52,434 bases of DNA. Origin: Streptomyces sp. ISL-10 (lineage in GTDB: Bacteria > Actinomycetota > Actinomycetes > Streptomycetales > Streptomycetaceae). Position 1 is the first letter of the stretch. Every line of letters begins with the position of its first letter. Where the stretch lies: contig NZ_JAGGOJ010000015.1 of assembly GCF_018614575.1 (NCBI RefSeq), forward strand, positions 143,421-195,854, in the 5' to 3' direction. A program made the translations under genes and the position numbers. The notes under the pieces were generated by a model, which was given only the letters and a program-made list of their open reading frames with translations, ran no database searches and was not told the origin of the DNA. Shown in pieces: positions 36,701 to 42,972 of this stretch.

Positions 36701-37345
36701 TTGCATACGGGTCCGCTTGGACCGGTCCTCCGGGTCGCCGCGCAGCGAGCGCACCACCGAGTTCGCCAGGCGGTCCACGAGAGTCGCCGGGTCGATCTGC
36801 TCGAGCCTGCTGCGGTCGGCGTCCACCGTGGTGTACCGCAGCCACCCGGGCGTGGCCTGCCCCTCCGCCACGGTCGCGGCCGGCCCGCCCTCCCGTACGG
36901 AGTCCTGCGCCGCGGACTCCGCCTCACGTTCCATCGCCTGCTGCGGCAGGCTCACCGCACCCACGTCGCGTCCGGCGCGGAGCGCGCCGAGTCCGTGCGG
37001 GTTCTGCACCGTGTGCAGCAGTTCGTGGGCGAGCAGCCGCTGCCCGTCCGCCGTGCCCGGGCGGTACGCGCCCTCGCGGAAGAAGATGTCCTGGCCGACC
37101 GCGACGGCGTCCGCGCCGAGCATCTCGGTCAGGGCGCCCGCGTCCCGGTCGGTGTGCAGGCGCACCCGGCCGAAGTCGTGCCCGAGCCGTTCCTCCAGCT
37201 CGCGCCGTACGCTCACGTCGAGCGGCTGCCCCGCACCGCTGACGATGTTCTTCGGCTCGGGCGCATGCGAGGCCGACCGGTCCTTGCGCTTGCGGCGCTT
37301 GCCCGACTGGTCGGACCGCGACTCCTGCGAGTGGGAGGTGCTCAT
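30800..37345 (-). CDS. Giant DUF4157 (eCIS-core) protein with C-terminal nuclease-like toxin domain
   Basis: 2181 aa. Residues about 35-125 are a DUF4157 domain with HELLH at 107-111, a metallopeptidase-type motif. Residues about 250-1100 are Glu/Ala/Pro/Gly-rich and disordered. A highly charged Lys/Glu/Asp segment lies near 1130-1215. Amphipathic and hydrophobic helices run from about 1220 to 1550 and include a near-membrane stretch (QLPFIIGEIVITKVIAKLIP). A Pro/Thr/Lys linker spans about 1570-1810. The last ~370 residues form a separate domain of lower GC with HLLPAALGGMASNSNLVPA (His1963, Asn1977), matching the pattern H-x-L-(x)-LGG-(x)-NL-x-P of some His-Asn nucleases. The layout is that of a polymorphic toxin carried by the particle. 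The start ATG overlaps the 98-aa gene. Confidence 0.88.
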   Translation of the reverse strand: MSTSHSQESRSDQSGKRRKRKDRSASHAPEPKNIVSGAGQPLDVSVRRELEERLGHDFGRVRLHTDRDAGALTEMLGADAVAVGQDIFFREGAYRPGTADGQRLLAHELLHTVQNPHGLGALRAGRDVGAVSLPQQAMEREAESAAQDSVREGGPAATVAEGQATPGWLRYTTVDADRSRLEQIDPATLVDRLANSVVRSLRGDPEDRSKRTRMQLARLPDELQDAVLGRLETRLLSSEHERVLDLVDEIEIDEETDNELEQSSLDAPAVESDLFEELSFERENAQQTAGERQEEADRPPVAPGPEKEQSGPDGAAGSTPQNGGTQEDGTTPQGGEAPRGGEQEQGGSGGGAGAGGPESEAQQEPAGGAAAGGKSEGGRSEGGPQGGEKKSAGAEEKKEAPEQQETPAASEEESAARNRPGAVDALVAGQQVKPEDRSGQDEPTGSPTVSGKGTQDPGPFSRIDGVRNQDLDGPEEKTEEDPFTSGSESEVEVGGGEKSAWDIRLQPEDFLPEQDLDLSGVPTADQQDPSSSAAPAAPSFPAPPVTKADKVQAERDAEDAEDAAAEAEEGDADADAGTEPAAEDEPGTADGGELDGIGLERAAAPPPAPGSASRDPKSGSDPKAGPVAAQTAVQEAPGKSEGGSDSKEAAAKEEKGTPAAGDKSVAAQEKSSQQAGGGKAAAPEPAAKDEQKRAEAAPGGRNEPTADAKTPSAAQDSHVSGGSSADSSGGASGNAAAGEQSSGTEPPAPKEAAPAAPAPVKAPEAPAPAPAPAPAPKSAPGAKEERAPRAAASPKAAPAPKGPRGGGGGGGKPAARGKGRKDSAPTPNLSGVAPEAGLTTAAKLKPHKALEAMGGVSGSVDRTVGDEHKALAAAPPSMQRPAGAPQTLEGKPQADAPAQYSQDAPQKSEAPEQENAEVKGAKEPEGQIEAEKAEEPGGWDTFKMALGFGIGKVLSWVGFEVDAQELAAKFAGLPTKDEALKQAQAGNAPGVEMQGAAEQTAGEQGAAVDTKGQEAVTTARDDSGRAMGENQVYPNAPKEQMQAKVPGGQGGKGGGAPAGGAQTGVVPPEAASEVAEHERGPQFQAAFSDGQKGMSEGRQTKDRDFRDSQAKHRQKVDAEIATNTESQAGEREKAMSDVTAQRADWRTEQDGELKKLGTKKTERHEKVRKDVKDREEKTDKDVTKEKEDGDKKIKDENTKAEQDAEKKRDDSVNESGNWITKAFDWIKQKVIEIKDAIVRVIRAARDAVIGFIRNFKQTVERWINEARKFIVDTIKNLINDLIDFAKAMVRAVIELANRIRKLITSLIAAAIALVNKLANMLKQIISDLLDAIGKLLSSILDILKKMLQDVLKAVVDAIKSVLDFAAKLLSALGDFMLIAVDFLSDPGGWLSGAKNSAVDGAKNHLFREVQAAVKSWFQSKIEEIIGVPKAILDKLIKGGITLEQIVKETWDAIVPQLPFIIGEIVITKVIAKLIPGAGWAMAVIDAIRVAIGALGEILRAIGAVITWLKAVRQGGAGVLFAKAVAAGIVALLELAYEALLSGIGKYVAKVGRRLKNVAANLGKDKGPDKGPAAPPVAPGDKGGPGKENQPAPAAPTRPTTPSPRPTTTPGPRPTTPSPRPTTKPGTTTAPKNSPAPGPGKSTPAPAKPGPTTQKTPTDGKSPAGPGKPADKDGTKPDTRPAPPAKPKPTPTPTPAPQPKPKTDTDTTPKPKDDTPAGPKNDQDSTPQPKPTDKTPTPPKDTDPTKPKGTDPAKPKATDPTKPKTDKDGPAKPTKPKEGGGYKPKPGRNGDRPGRPKDPKGKENQKKNENSPDAKDDRLAFITARIRARLLPKLDEGMWESDFQPLLAAMRSWYRLTSLRALGDPDVRVVATLNPSSVPVRARRTRDLHLRRPEVRLEELRKDGLPKPKFPPFNSGPPSSIEAGFLSRSVKDSGSEPGSHSNPPGWDYVTSNGLSKDAAWVRMHLLPAALGGMASNSNLVPARGPSVNSLMSRSLERIAYDAVPDKETMIWYKSHVVFHPLQKDGNGTVLRGFPKDITSSYGGYEKTGGTGKNRGDWKPKPMKQSFPIRNIPLPSPDEHTKLLINSAGAMTIWQHLGGPGGPFSLQIPRYIAGKDSDGLNRTTVRYRRTVEDTHPPYRAVSDVRRYLEARRSKMPRGSMRDIYRVISKLKELDRADKIDWLK

Positions 37346-37638
37346 CGCTTCACCTCACCCCGCCCCGCCAGGCCCGCGTGCACCGCGCGCGCCAGCTCCT
37401 GGCCCAGTCGGCGGGCCGAAGTGGTCGCGGGCAGCGGCGGCAGGCCCGCCAGGCCGTCCCAAGCACGGCCACCGTCCGCGGCGATCGGTACGCCGCGCTC
37501 CCGCACCAGCCGGGCCAGCTCGGCCTGGAACGCCGCCGACACCCGCTCCGGGTCCACGCTCCGGCCGAAGCCGTCGAGCACCAGCTCACCGATGTCCACC
37601 CGCACCGCCGACTCGCGCGGTGCCTCGTTCAGACCCAT
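37342..37638 (-). CDS. Small conserved eCIS protein, function unknown
   Basis: 98 aa. It begins MGLNEAPRESAVRVDIGELV with a conserved-looking VRVDIGELVLDGF strand and ends in helices rich in Arg/Ala. Overlaps on both sides (10 bp with the ATPase stop, ATGA with the DUF4157 start) tie its translation to both. Proteins of this size at this position occur in other actinobacterial eCIS loci to my knowledge, without an assigned function. A chaperone or docking role for the giant payload is plausible from position alone. Confidence 0.7.
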   Translation of the reverse strand: MGLNEAPRESAVRVDIGELVLDGFGRSVDPERVSAAFQAELARLVRERGVPIAADGGRAWDGLAGLPPLPATTSARRLGQELARAVHAGLAGRGEVKR

Positions 37639-40043
37639 CCGTGGACCTCCGAGGGTGTCAAGGAGCGGTCCAGCTTGAGATATTCGGTGCGCGCGGCCTC
37701 CAGCATGTGCCGCATCTGCAGCCGGTCGCCCTCCTCGGCGGCGAGGAACGCACCCGACAGCGCGATGTTGCGGATGGAGCCGCCCGCGACGGTCAGCCGG
37801 GCCAGCAGCTGCGGGTCGACGCCCTTCATCGGGGCACGCGCCGGCAGGACGCGCCGCCAGATCTCGGCGCGCTCGCTCTCGCCCGGGAAGGGGAAGTCGA
37901 CGACGAAGCGGATACGGCGCATGAAGGCCGTGTCCAGCGCCTGCTTCATGTTCGTCGTCAGGATCGCGAGCCCGCGGTACGCCTCCATCCGCATGAGCAG
38001 GTAACTCACCTCGAGGTTGGCGTACCGGTCGTGGCTGTCCTTGACCTCGCTCCGCTTGCCGAAGAGGGCGTCGGCCTCGTCGAACAGCAGCAGCGCGCCC
38101 CCGCGTTCGGCAGCGTCGAACACCCTGCGCAGGTTCTTCTCCGTCTCACCGATGTACTTGCTGACCACCTGGGACAGATCGATGATGAACAGGTCCAGGC
38201 CGAGTTCCTTCGCCATCACCTCGGCGGCGAGCGTCTTTCCCGTGCCGGAGCCGCCGGCGAACAGGGCCGTGACACCGAGCCCGCGGCGCAGCGTGTCGGC
38301 GAAGCCCCATTCCTGATAGACGGTGGGCCGCCTGCGCACATGCGCCACGATCTCGCGCAGTACCTTCAACTGCCGCTCCGCCAGGACCAGATCGTCCCAG
38401 CCGGCCTGCGGCTCGATCCGCCGCCCGAGCTCGTCCATGGCCATCCGGGCCTCGGCCAGCCCGGCGCGCCAGGCGAGGTCCGTCGCGTGAAGGTCGTCCT
38501 CGCCGGGCAGATCGCGGGCCACGGCCGCGCCGGCGGACCGTACGAGGTGCGGGGGCAGCGAGAACTGGGCGGACAGATGGCGCAGATCGTCCTGCGACAC
38601 CTCGGGCACTGCGGCGAACGCGTCGGCCCACACGCCGAGTTGCTCGTCCGCCTCCAGCGGGGGAACGATGACGCGCTCGCCCCGCGCACGCGCCGTGCGG
38701 CGGGGCTCGGGCCCCGCGACGACGAGCGGTACGGCCGCGCTCTCGATGAACGCGTCGGCGGCCGCGGCCTGGTCCCGGTCCATGTCACCCACCTCGACCA
38801 GCAGCGCGGCGGGCAGCAGGACCGCCTCGCGCTGCCACAGCCGGGCGAGCCTGTCGCGCTCGGCCGCGCCGGTGGGGATGTCCTCCGCGGCCATCTCGTA
38901 CAGGCCGAGGCCGCGGCGGCGCGCGGCCGCTGCGGCGATGTCCGCGCGGCTGCGCATGTCCCCGCCGACCAGTTCGACCCGCAGCGGCGCGCCCGCCCAG
39001 CCCGCCGCGACGCGTTCGGCCGCGAGGTCGTAGGAGGCGGGCAGCGAGTCCGGCGCGGCGGTGCGGCGCAGCAGCCCGTGCAGACGGGCGTCCAGGTAAG
39101 CGGAGCCGGCCAGGAAGTGCAGGATGCGCTCGTCGAGCCGGAGCCGGGAGGTGGTCAGCCGGGTCTCGTCGTCGAGTTCGACGATCCGCCAGCGCCGCAG
39201 GGGTGACACGGGGGTGAGCGCACTCCAGTGGGGTTCGCGGAGTGCGGCGAGGGCGAGGGCGAACGTGGGATGCGCCCGCTCCGGATCACCACAGGCGGCG
39301 GCACACCGTGCGCCGGTCGTGGGCTCCAGCTCGGCCGCCGCGGTCAGCAACACGATCTCGCGCTCGAACGGGCTGAGCCCGAAGCACGCGACAAGCGCGT
39401 CGAGCGCGGCGGGTGCGGGCGGGCCGGTGGCCGGTCGGGCGCCGCTCGGGACGGCAGGCACCGCCGCGCCAGGGCGTCCCTCGGGATCGCCGCCGCGGGC
39501 CCGGCCGGCGCTCTCCTCGTCGGCCCCGCGGTGGTCCTCGCCCTCGTGGCGGCGGGCCGCGGCCATGTCGGTGCTGTGGTGATCCGTGCCCTGGCCGTGG
39601 TCGAGCGCAGCGCCGTGCGCGCCACGGCGGCCCTCGGCCACCCTTCTGCGCCCGGCCCCGGCCGCGCCGGCGTCGTCAGCCGATGTACCGGCGCGTGCGG
39701 CCGGCTCTGCGGCGCCTTCGCCGCGCACATCGATGACCGACTCGTCGGCGTCGACGCCGTCGTGTGCGCCTGACCCGCGGCGGGCTTCACCGGCCCCGCG
39801 CCGCTCGTCGGCCCCGCCGCCGGCCGGACCCGCCTCCGGTTCAGCGCCGGTTGTGGGGGGCCTCGCACCCGCCCCGGCCGCGCCCGTGGCCGCAGCCGCG
39901 TCGGTCCCGTCCGGGACAGGCGTCGTCCCGCCCGCGGCCCTTCCGCGCTGCGCGCGGCCCGCGTGGGCGTCGATGCGGGCGAGGACCTCGTGGATCGCCG
40001 ACGTCAGCGCGTGGGCCTCCCCGGCCCCCTCGTACGTACCCAT
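37629..40043 (-). CDS. AAA+ ATPase of the injection system (Afp15/Pvc15-like)
   Basis: 804 aa from the ATG at 40043; a GTG at 40070 in the same frame is an alternative. The N-terminal ~170 residues are Ala/Gly/Asp-rich low complexity, then a helical region. The AAA+ core lies at about 560-790, with Walker A LFAGGSGTGKT near 593-603 and Walker B ALLLFDEADALFG near 645-660. A sensor Asn (LAILTTNMKQALD) and arginine-finger region (MRRIRFVVDFPFPGESER) follow. This ATPase is universal in eCIS loci and is thought to act in particle assembly or payload loading. It lies directly before the payload genes, which fits. Confidence 0.92.
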   Translation of the reverse strand: MGTYEGAGEAHALTSAIHEVLARIDAHAGRAQRGRAAGGTTPVPDGTDAAAATGAAGAGARPPTTGAEPEAGPAGGGADERRGAGEARRGSGAHDGVDADESVIDVRGEGAAEPAARAGTSADDAGAAGAGRRRVAEGRRGAHGAALDHGQGTDHHSTDMAAARRHEGEDHRGADEESAGRARGGDPEGRPGAAVPAVPSGARPATGPPAPAALDALVACFGLSPFEREIVLLTAAAELEPTTGARCAAACGDPERAHPTFALALAALREPHWSALTPVSPLRRWRIVELDDETRLTTSRLRLDERILHFLAGSAYLDARLHGLLRRTAAPDSLPASYDLAAERVAAGWAGAPLRVELVGGDMRSRADIAAAAARRRGLGLYEMAAEDIPTGAAERDRLARLWQREAVLLPAALLVEVGDMDRDQAAAADAFIESAAVPLVVAGPEPRRTARARGERVIVPPLEADEQLGVWADAFAAVPEVSQDDLRHLSAQFSLPPHLVRSAGAAVARDLPGEDDLHATDLAWRAGLAEARMAMDELGRRIEPQAGWDDLVLAERQLKVLREIVAHVRRRPTVYQEWGFADTLRRGLGVTALFAGGSGTGKTLAAEVMAKELGLDLFIIDLSQVVSKYIGETEKNLRRVFDAAERGGALLLFDEADALFGKRSEVKDSHDRYANLEVSYLLMRMEAYRGLAILTTNMKQALDTAFMRRIRFVVDFPFPGESERAEIWRRVLPARAPMKGVDPQLLARLTVAGGSIRNIALSGAFLAAEEGDRLQMRHMLEAARTEYLKLDRSLTPSEVHGWV

Positions 40044-40076
40044 GTCCTCACCCGCCCCCGTGGTCGGCACTCCGGC

Positions 40077-40937
40077 TCAGCTCTTTCCGCCCTGTTTCGG
40101 CACTTGCGGCCCGCCCTCTTTGCGCGCCCGATGCGCCGGAGCGGTCCGTTTCGCGGGCGCCGAGCGTGTGATCCGCTTGGCCGGCGCCTTCCGCTCCGTC
40201 GGCGCGGAAGAGGTGTCCGGCTCCGGAGCCGACGCAGCCGACGCATCCGCCCCGACCGGTTCGTCGGCCTCCGCGGTCGCCGCGGCACCGGCGGGCGAGC
40301 CCGCCCCCGGAGGCACCGGTGCGCCCGGCGCGCCGAACGGCAGGACCCGCACCGTGCGTTCCTCCACCGGCTTCGCCGGAGTCGGCCGCTCCCGGCCCTC
40401 CAACAGCACCAGCGACGCCTGGTACGCGACCGACAGCGAGTACGGCGTCTGGTGCAGCATCCCCCACAGCTTCGACGTCTCGTCGATGTCCATCACCGTC
40501 GGTGTGAAGCGCACCTTCTGCGGCGACTCGGCGAGGTCCGAGCCCGCCAGGTACGGCCGCTCCGCCGCGAGTTCGATCAACTCCCTGGGCAGCACGGGAA
40601 TTTCGTGCAGCGTGCGGATCACACAGCCGATGAGCCGCTGGCCGACGAGCTCCGCCTCCTCCCCGTACGCGCTGATCAGATAGTGCAGATCCAGCGCCGC
40701 CACCGGGCGCTTGACCAGCGTGCCGTCCGAGGACCTGGCCGGCAGGTCGACGTTGCGCATCGAGGGGTTCGGCGTCACCTGGTACAGGAACACCGTGACG
40801 GTCGGTTCGCCCGGCGGCTCGTTCGGCGGCTTGCCGGTTTCCACCTTGACCGCGATGTCCATCTCCGGGCCGAGGTTGCTCTCGATGAGCAGGGCCAGCG
40901 CCTGGGTGACCGTCGCGACGGCGAGTGCGTTGCTCAT
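40077..40937 (-). CDS. DUF4255 tube-terminator protein (Afp16/Pvc16-like)
   Basis: 286 aa. The N-terminal 185 residues match the DUF4255 family: VATVTQALALLIESNLGPEM, EPTVTVFLYQVTPNPSMRNV, LDLHYLISAYGEEAELVGQR and TSKLWGMLHQTPYSLSVAYQ. In AFP/PVC this protein caps the tube and sheath at the distal end. The C-terminal 100 residues are an Ala/Pro/Lys-rich tail that most relatives lack or vary. The ATG at 40937 overlaps the preceding gene's stop (40934). Confidence 0.92.
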   Translation of the reverse strand: MSNALAVATVTQALALLIESNLGPEMDIAVKVETGKPPNEPPGEPTVTVFLYQVTPNPSMRNVDLPARSSDGTLVKRPVAALDLHYLISAYGEEAELVGQRLIGCVIRTLHEIPVLPRELIELAAERPYLAGSDLAESPQKVRFTPTVMDIDETSKLWGMLHQTPYSLSVAYQASLVLLEGRERPTPAKPVEERTVRVLPFGAPGAPVPPGAGSPAGAAATAEADEPVGADASAASAPEPDTSSAPTERKAPAKRITRSAPAKRTAPAHRARKEGGPQVPKQGGKS

Positions 40938-41656
40938 GGTCGGTCCTTCCTCTCGCCGCGCGACAAATAGTCGTCAAGGGTCAGTACGGGCGCGGCCCTT
41001 CCACCGCGCCCGGCCGGCCGGCGGTCCGCCGCCTGCGGTGGTGGCGCCGCGCTGACCTCCAGCCGTCCGATCTGCACATGCACGACCCGTTCCGCCGGCT
41101 TCTGCGCGCGCCGGCCCACCGAGCCGAGCGCCGCGCCGCGCACCGCGGCCGCGTCGGACGGGCGGGGCGCGGGCGCCGCGGTCACCGCAGCGGGCGCGGG
41201 GGTGGCGGTGCGCGCCCTCTCGGCGGGCGCGGTAGCCCGCGACGGCGTGTCACGCGCGTCGTCCGCCGCGCGGTCCCGGCGCGCCGTACGCGGCGCCTGT
41301 GGTGCCGCGGGCCGTACCGGGGACGGCACGGGCGCGGCCGGCCGCAGCAGCGGCTCGCCGGCCGGCCGGTCCGGCGACCGCTCGCCCTCGGCCGCCCGTA
41401 TCCGCTCCGTGCGCACCACCGTGCGGTTCTCCGTACGCATGTCGTGCTCGTGCCGCACCGTCGCCGCAGGAGCGGGCGGCGGCAGATGCGCCGACGGGAT
41501 CAGGGACGCGGGCTCGTCGGGCTCCGGCGGCCCGTACCGCAGCGCCTCCACGCGCTCGAACGGACCGGGCAGCCGCGGCCGCACCCGGGTGGGCGCACCG
41601 GCCGCCCCGCCCACCGGCGTGTACCGGGCGAGCAGCCGGTCGAAGTAGTCAGGCAT
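40934..41656 (-). CDS. Low-complexity eCIS protein with conserved ends
   Basis: 240 aa from the ATG at 41656, which overlaps the preceding stop. The first 14 residues (MPDYFDRLLARYTP) and a C-terminal block (VVHVQIGRLEVSA, then LTLDDYLSRG) look structured, while the 170 residues between are Pro/Ala/Arg-rich. The strand motif HVQIGRLEV recalls short segments seen in other eCIS loci. I do not know a function. A flexible linker that bridges two rings, or a peptide that rides on the tube, would fit this layout. Confidence 0.75.
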   Translation of the reverse strand: MPDYFDRLLARYTPVGGAAGAPTRVRPRLPGPFERVEALRYGPPEPDEPASLIPSAHLPPPAPAATVRHEHDMRTENRTVVRTERIRAAEGERSPDRPAGEPLLRPAAPVPSPVRPAAPQAPRTARRDRAADDARDTPSRATAPAERARTATPAPAAVTAAPAPRPSDAAAVRGAALGSVGRRAQKPAERVVHVQIGRLEVSAAPPPQAADRRPAGRGGRAAPVLTLDDYLSRGERKDRP

Positions 41657-42386
41657 CTGCGCACAGCTCCAGGTAGTAACGACGCCGCAGCGGGCTGAGC
41701 GCCAGGATCTCCGGCTCGCTCCACCCGTAGGCGGAGGCGAGGAGATGGACATCGAGCATCAGGTCCCGTGCCCAGGTGTCGAGTTCGGTCCACAGATAGG
41801 AGGTGATGTCCAGCTCGGCCGAGGTGGCCTCGCCGCATTCGGGGCAGGCGACGTTGAGCGTGACGTCCGCCGTCGGATCGGCCTGCGCCGCCTTCTCGGC
41901 GATCAGCCCTTCCACGCGCTCCGGCAGCAGCGCGGCCAGTTCGCCCGGAGCGACCGGTTCACCGCCCCGCAGCGCCGCGACCGTGCAGACCGTCACCAGC
42001 GTGCGGCGGGCCTCGTCCGGGCGGGACGCCGTCGCTGCCGCCGCGAGGTCGGCGACGGTCGGCAGCCGGAAGTCGACCACCCAATCACCGTCAGCCACCC
42101 GCAGCGGCCCTTCGGGCGGCGTGCTCCTCTTGCCCAGCACGCCCGCGTCGAGATCGAACTCCATCGCCTCGCCGCATGCCCCGCACTCCACACGCACCTG
42201 CATGCGCTCGCCGAACAACGCCCGGCGCAGCGCGAACAGATCCGCCTCACGCTCTCCGACCGGCACCGCCAGCAGTTCGTCGGCCGTGGCCGCCGGGCGG
42301 ACGGCCCGGTGCAGCAGCAGCGATCTGTCCGCTGCCCCCTGCGCCAGGCCGGCCTCCCAGACGGCCAGCAGCTCGGCGGGTCCCAC
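41649..42386 (-). CDS. Zinc-ribbon-containing baseplate-associated protein (gp26-like candidate)
   Basis: 245 aa from the GTG at 42386. Two CxxC pairs, CGAC near 72-75 and CPEC near 185-188, likely bind one zinc. The C-terminus is a helical motif, WARDLMLDVHLLASAYGWSE with PEILALSPLRRRYYLELC, which recalls the T4 gp26/baseplate-hub-like proteins that follow the tube gene in phage tails. The gene lies 25 bp after the tube gene, where AFP has the uncharacterised Afp6. An assembly role at the hub is likely but not proven. Confidence 0.78.
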   Translation of the reverse strand: MGPAELLAVWEAGLAQGAADRSLLLHRAVRPAATADELLAVPVGEREADLFALRRALFGERMQVRVECGACGEAMEFDLDAGVLGKRSTPPEGPLRVADGDWVVDFRLPTVADLAAAATASRPDEARRTLVTVCTVAALRGGEPVAPGELAALLPERVEGLIAEKAAQADPTADVTLNVACPECGEATSAELDITSYLWTELDTWARDLMLDVHLLASAYGWSEPEILALSPLRRRYYLELCADA

Positions 42387-42411
42387 TCCTGTCCCTCGGC
42401 GCGCCCGGCGG

Positions 42412-42936
42412 TCAGGCCGGGTGCGTGAAGGACGGTTCGACCGGCTCCGGCACCTCGTAGTCCCGCTCCCAGCCCTCGCATTCCAGCTTCACGCTCTGGA
42501 TGGCGACGGCGTTGGCGTTCGCGTCGAGCTCGCCGAGGACCTGGTACTCGCTCACCCAGGCCCGGTACAGCTTGTGCGAGACGGCCACCTGCCCGGCCTC
42601 GTTGAGGACCTGGATGATGATGTCCTTGCGGAAGTCGCGCAACGACACCTCCGCGCCGAGACCCGCGCCGACCTGCCAGACCTTGTTGGCCCAGCGGTCG
42701 AACTCGGGGTCATGGGTGACACCGCGCTCCAGGGTCACCCCCTCGAACTCGGAGCGGCCCGGGGACTTGCGGGGCGAGCTGGGGTCGCCGCCGTGGCGGT
42801 GCTTGACCACCTCGGTGGTGCGCTTGAGCGGACTGATCTTGCTGATGCCCGCGACCGTTCGACCGTCCCACAGGACCAGGAACTTGAAATTCTTGTAGGG
42901 GTCAAAACGATGGGCGTTTACCTGGAACTCAGCCAT
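42412..42936 (-). CDS. Inner tube protein (T4 gp19 family)
   Basis: 174 aa. Tube signature: DPYKNFKFLVLWDGRTVAGI, the TTEVVKHRHGGDPSSPRKSP loop, and FEGVTLERGVTHDPEFDRWA, finishing with SVKLECEGWERD. Stacked hexamers build the inner tube. Only one gp19-type gene is present, whereas AFP/PVC have two, so the Afp7-like protein probably provides the sole special end ring. It lies 36 bp after the sheath gene, the usual order. Confidence 0.95.
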   Translation of the reverse strand: MAEFQVNAHRFDPYKNFKFLVLWDGRTVAGISKISPLKRTTEVVKHRHGGDPSSPRKSPGRSEFEGVTLERGVTHDPEFDRWANKVWQVGAGLGAEVSLRDFRKDIIIQVLNEAGQVAVSHKLYRAWVSEYQVLGELDANANAVAIQSVKLECEGWERDYEVPEPVEPSFTHPA

Positions 42937-42972
42937 CGGTTTCCTTTGCGTTCCTCTTCCTCGGGGCCGGGA

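Noticed and set aside
37629..40070. GTG start at 40070 for the AAA+ ATPase
   Set aside because: The GGA lies directly against the GTG, too close for a binding site; the ATG at 40043 has GGGGGCGGG at usable distance. The choice is not certain.
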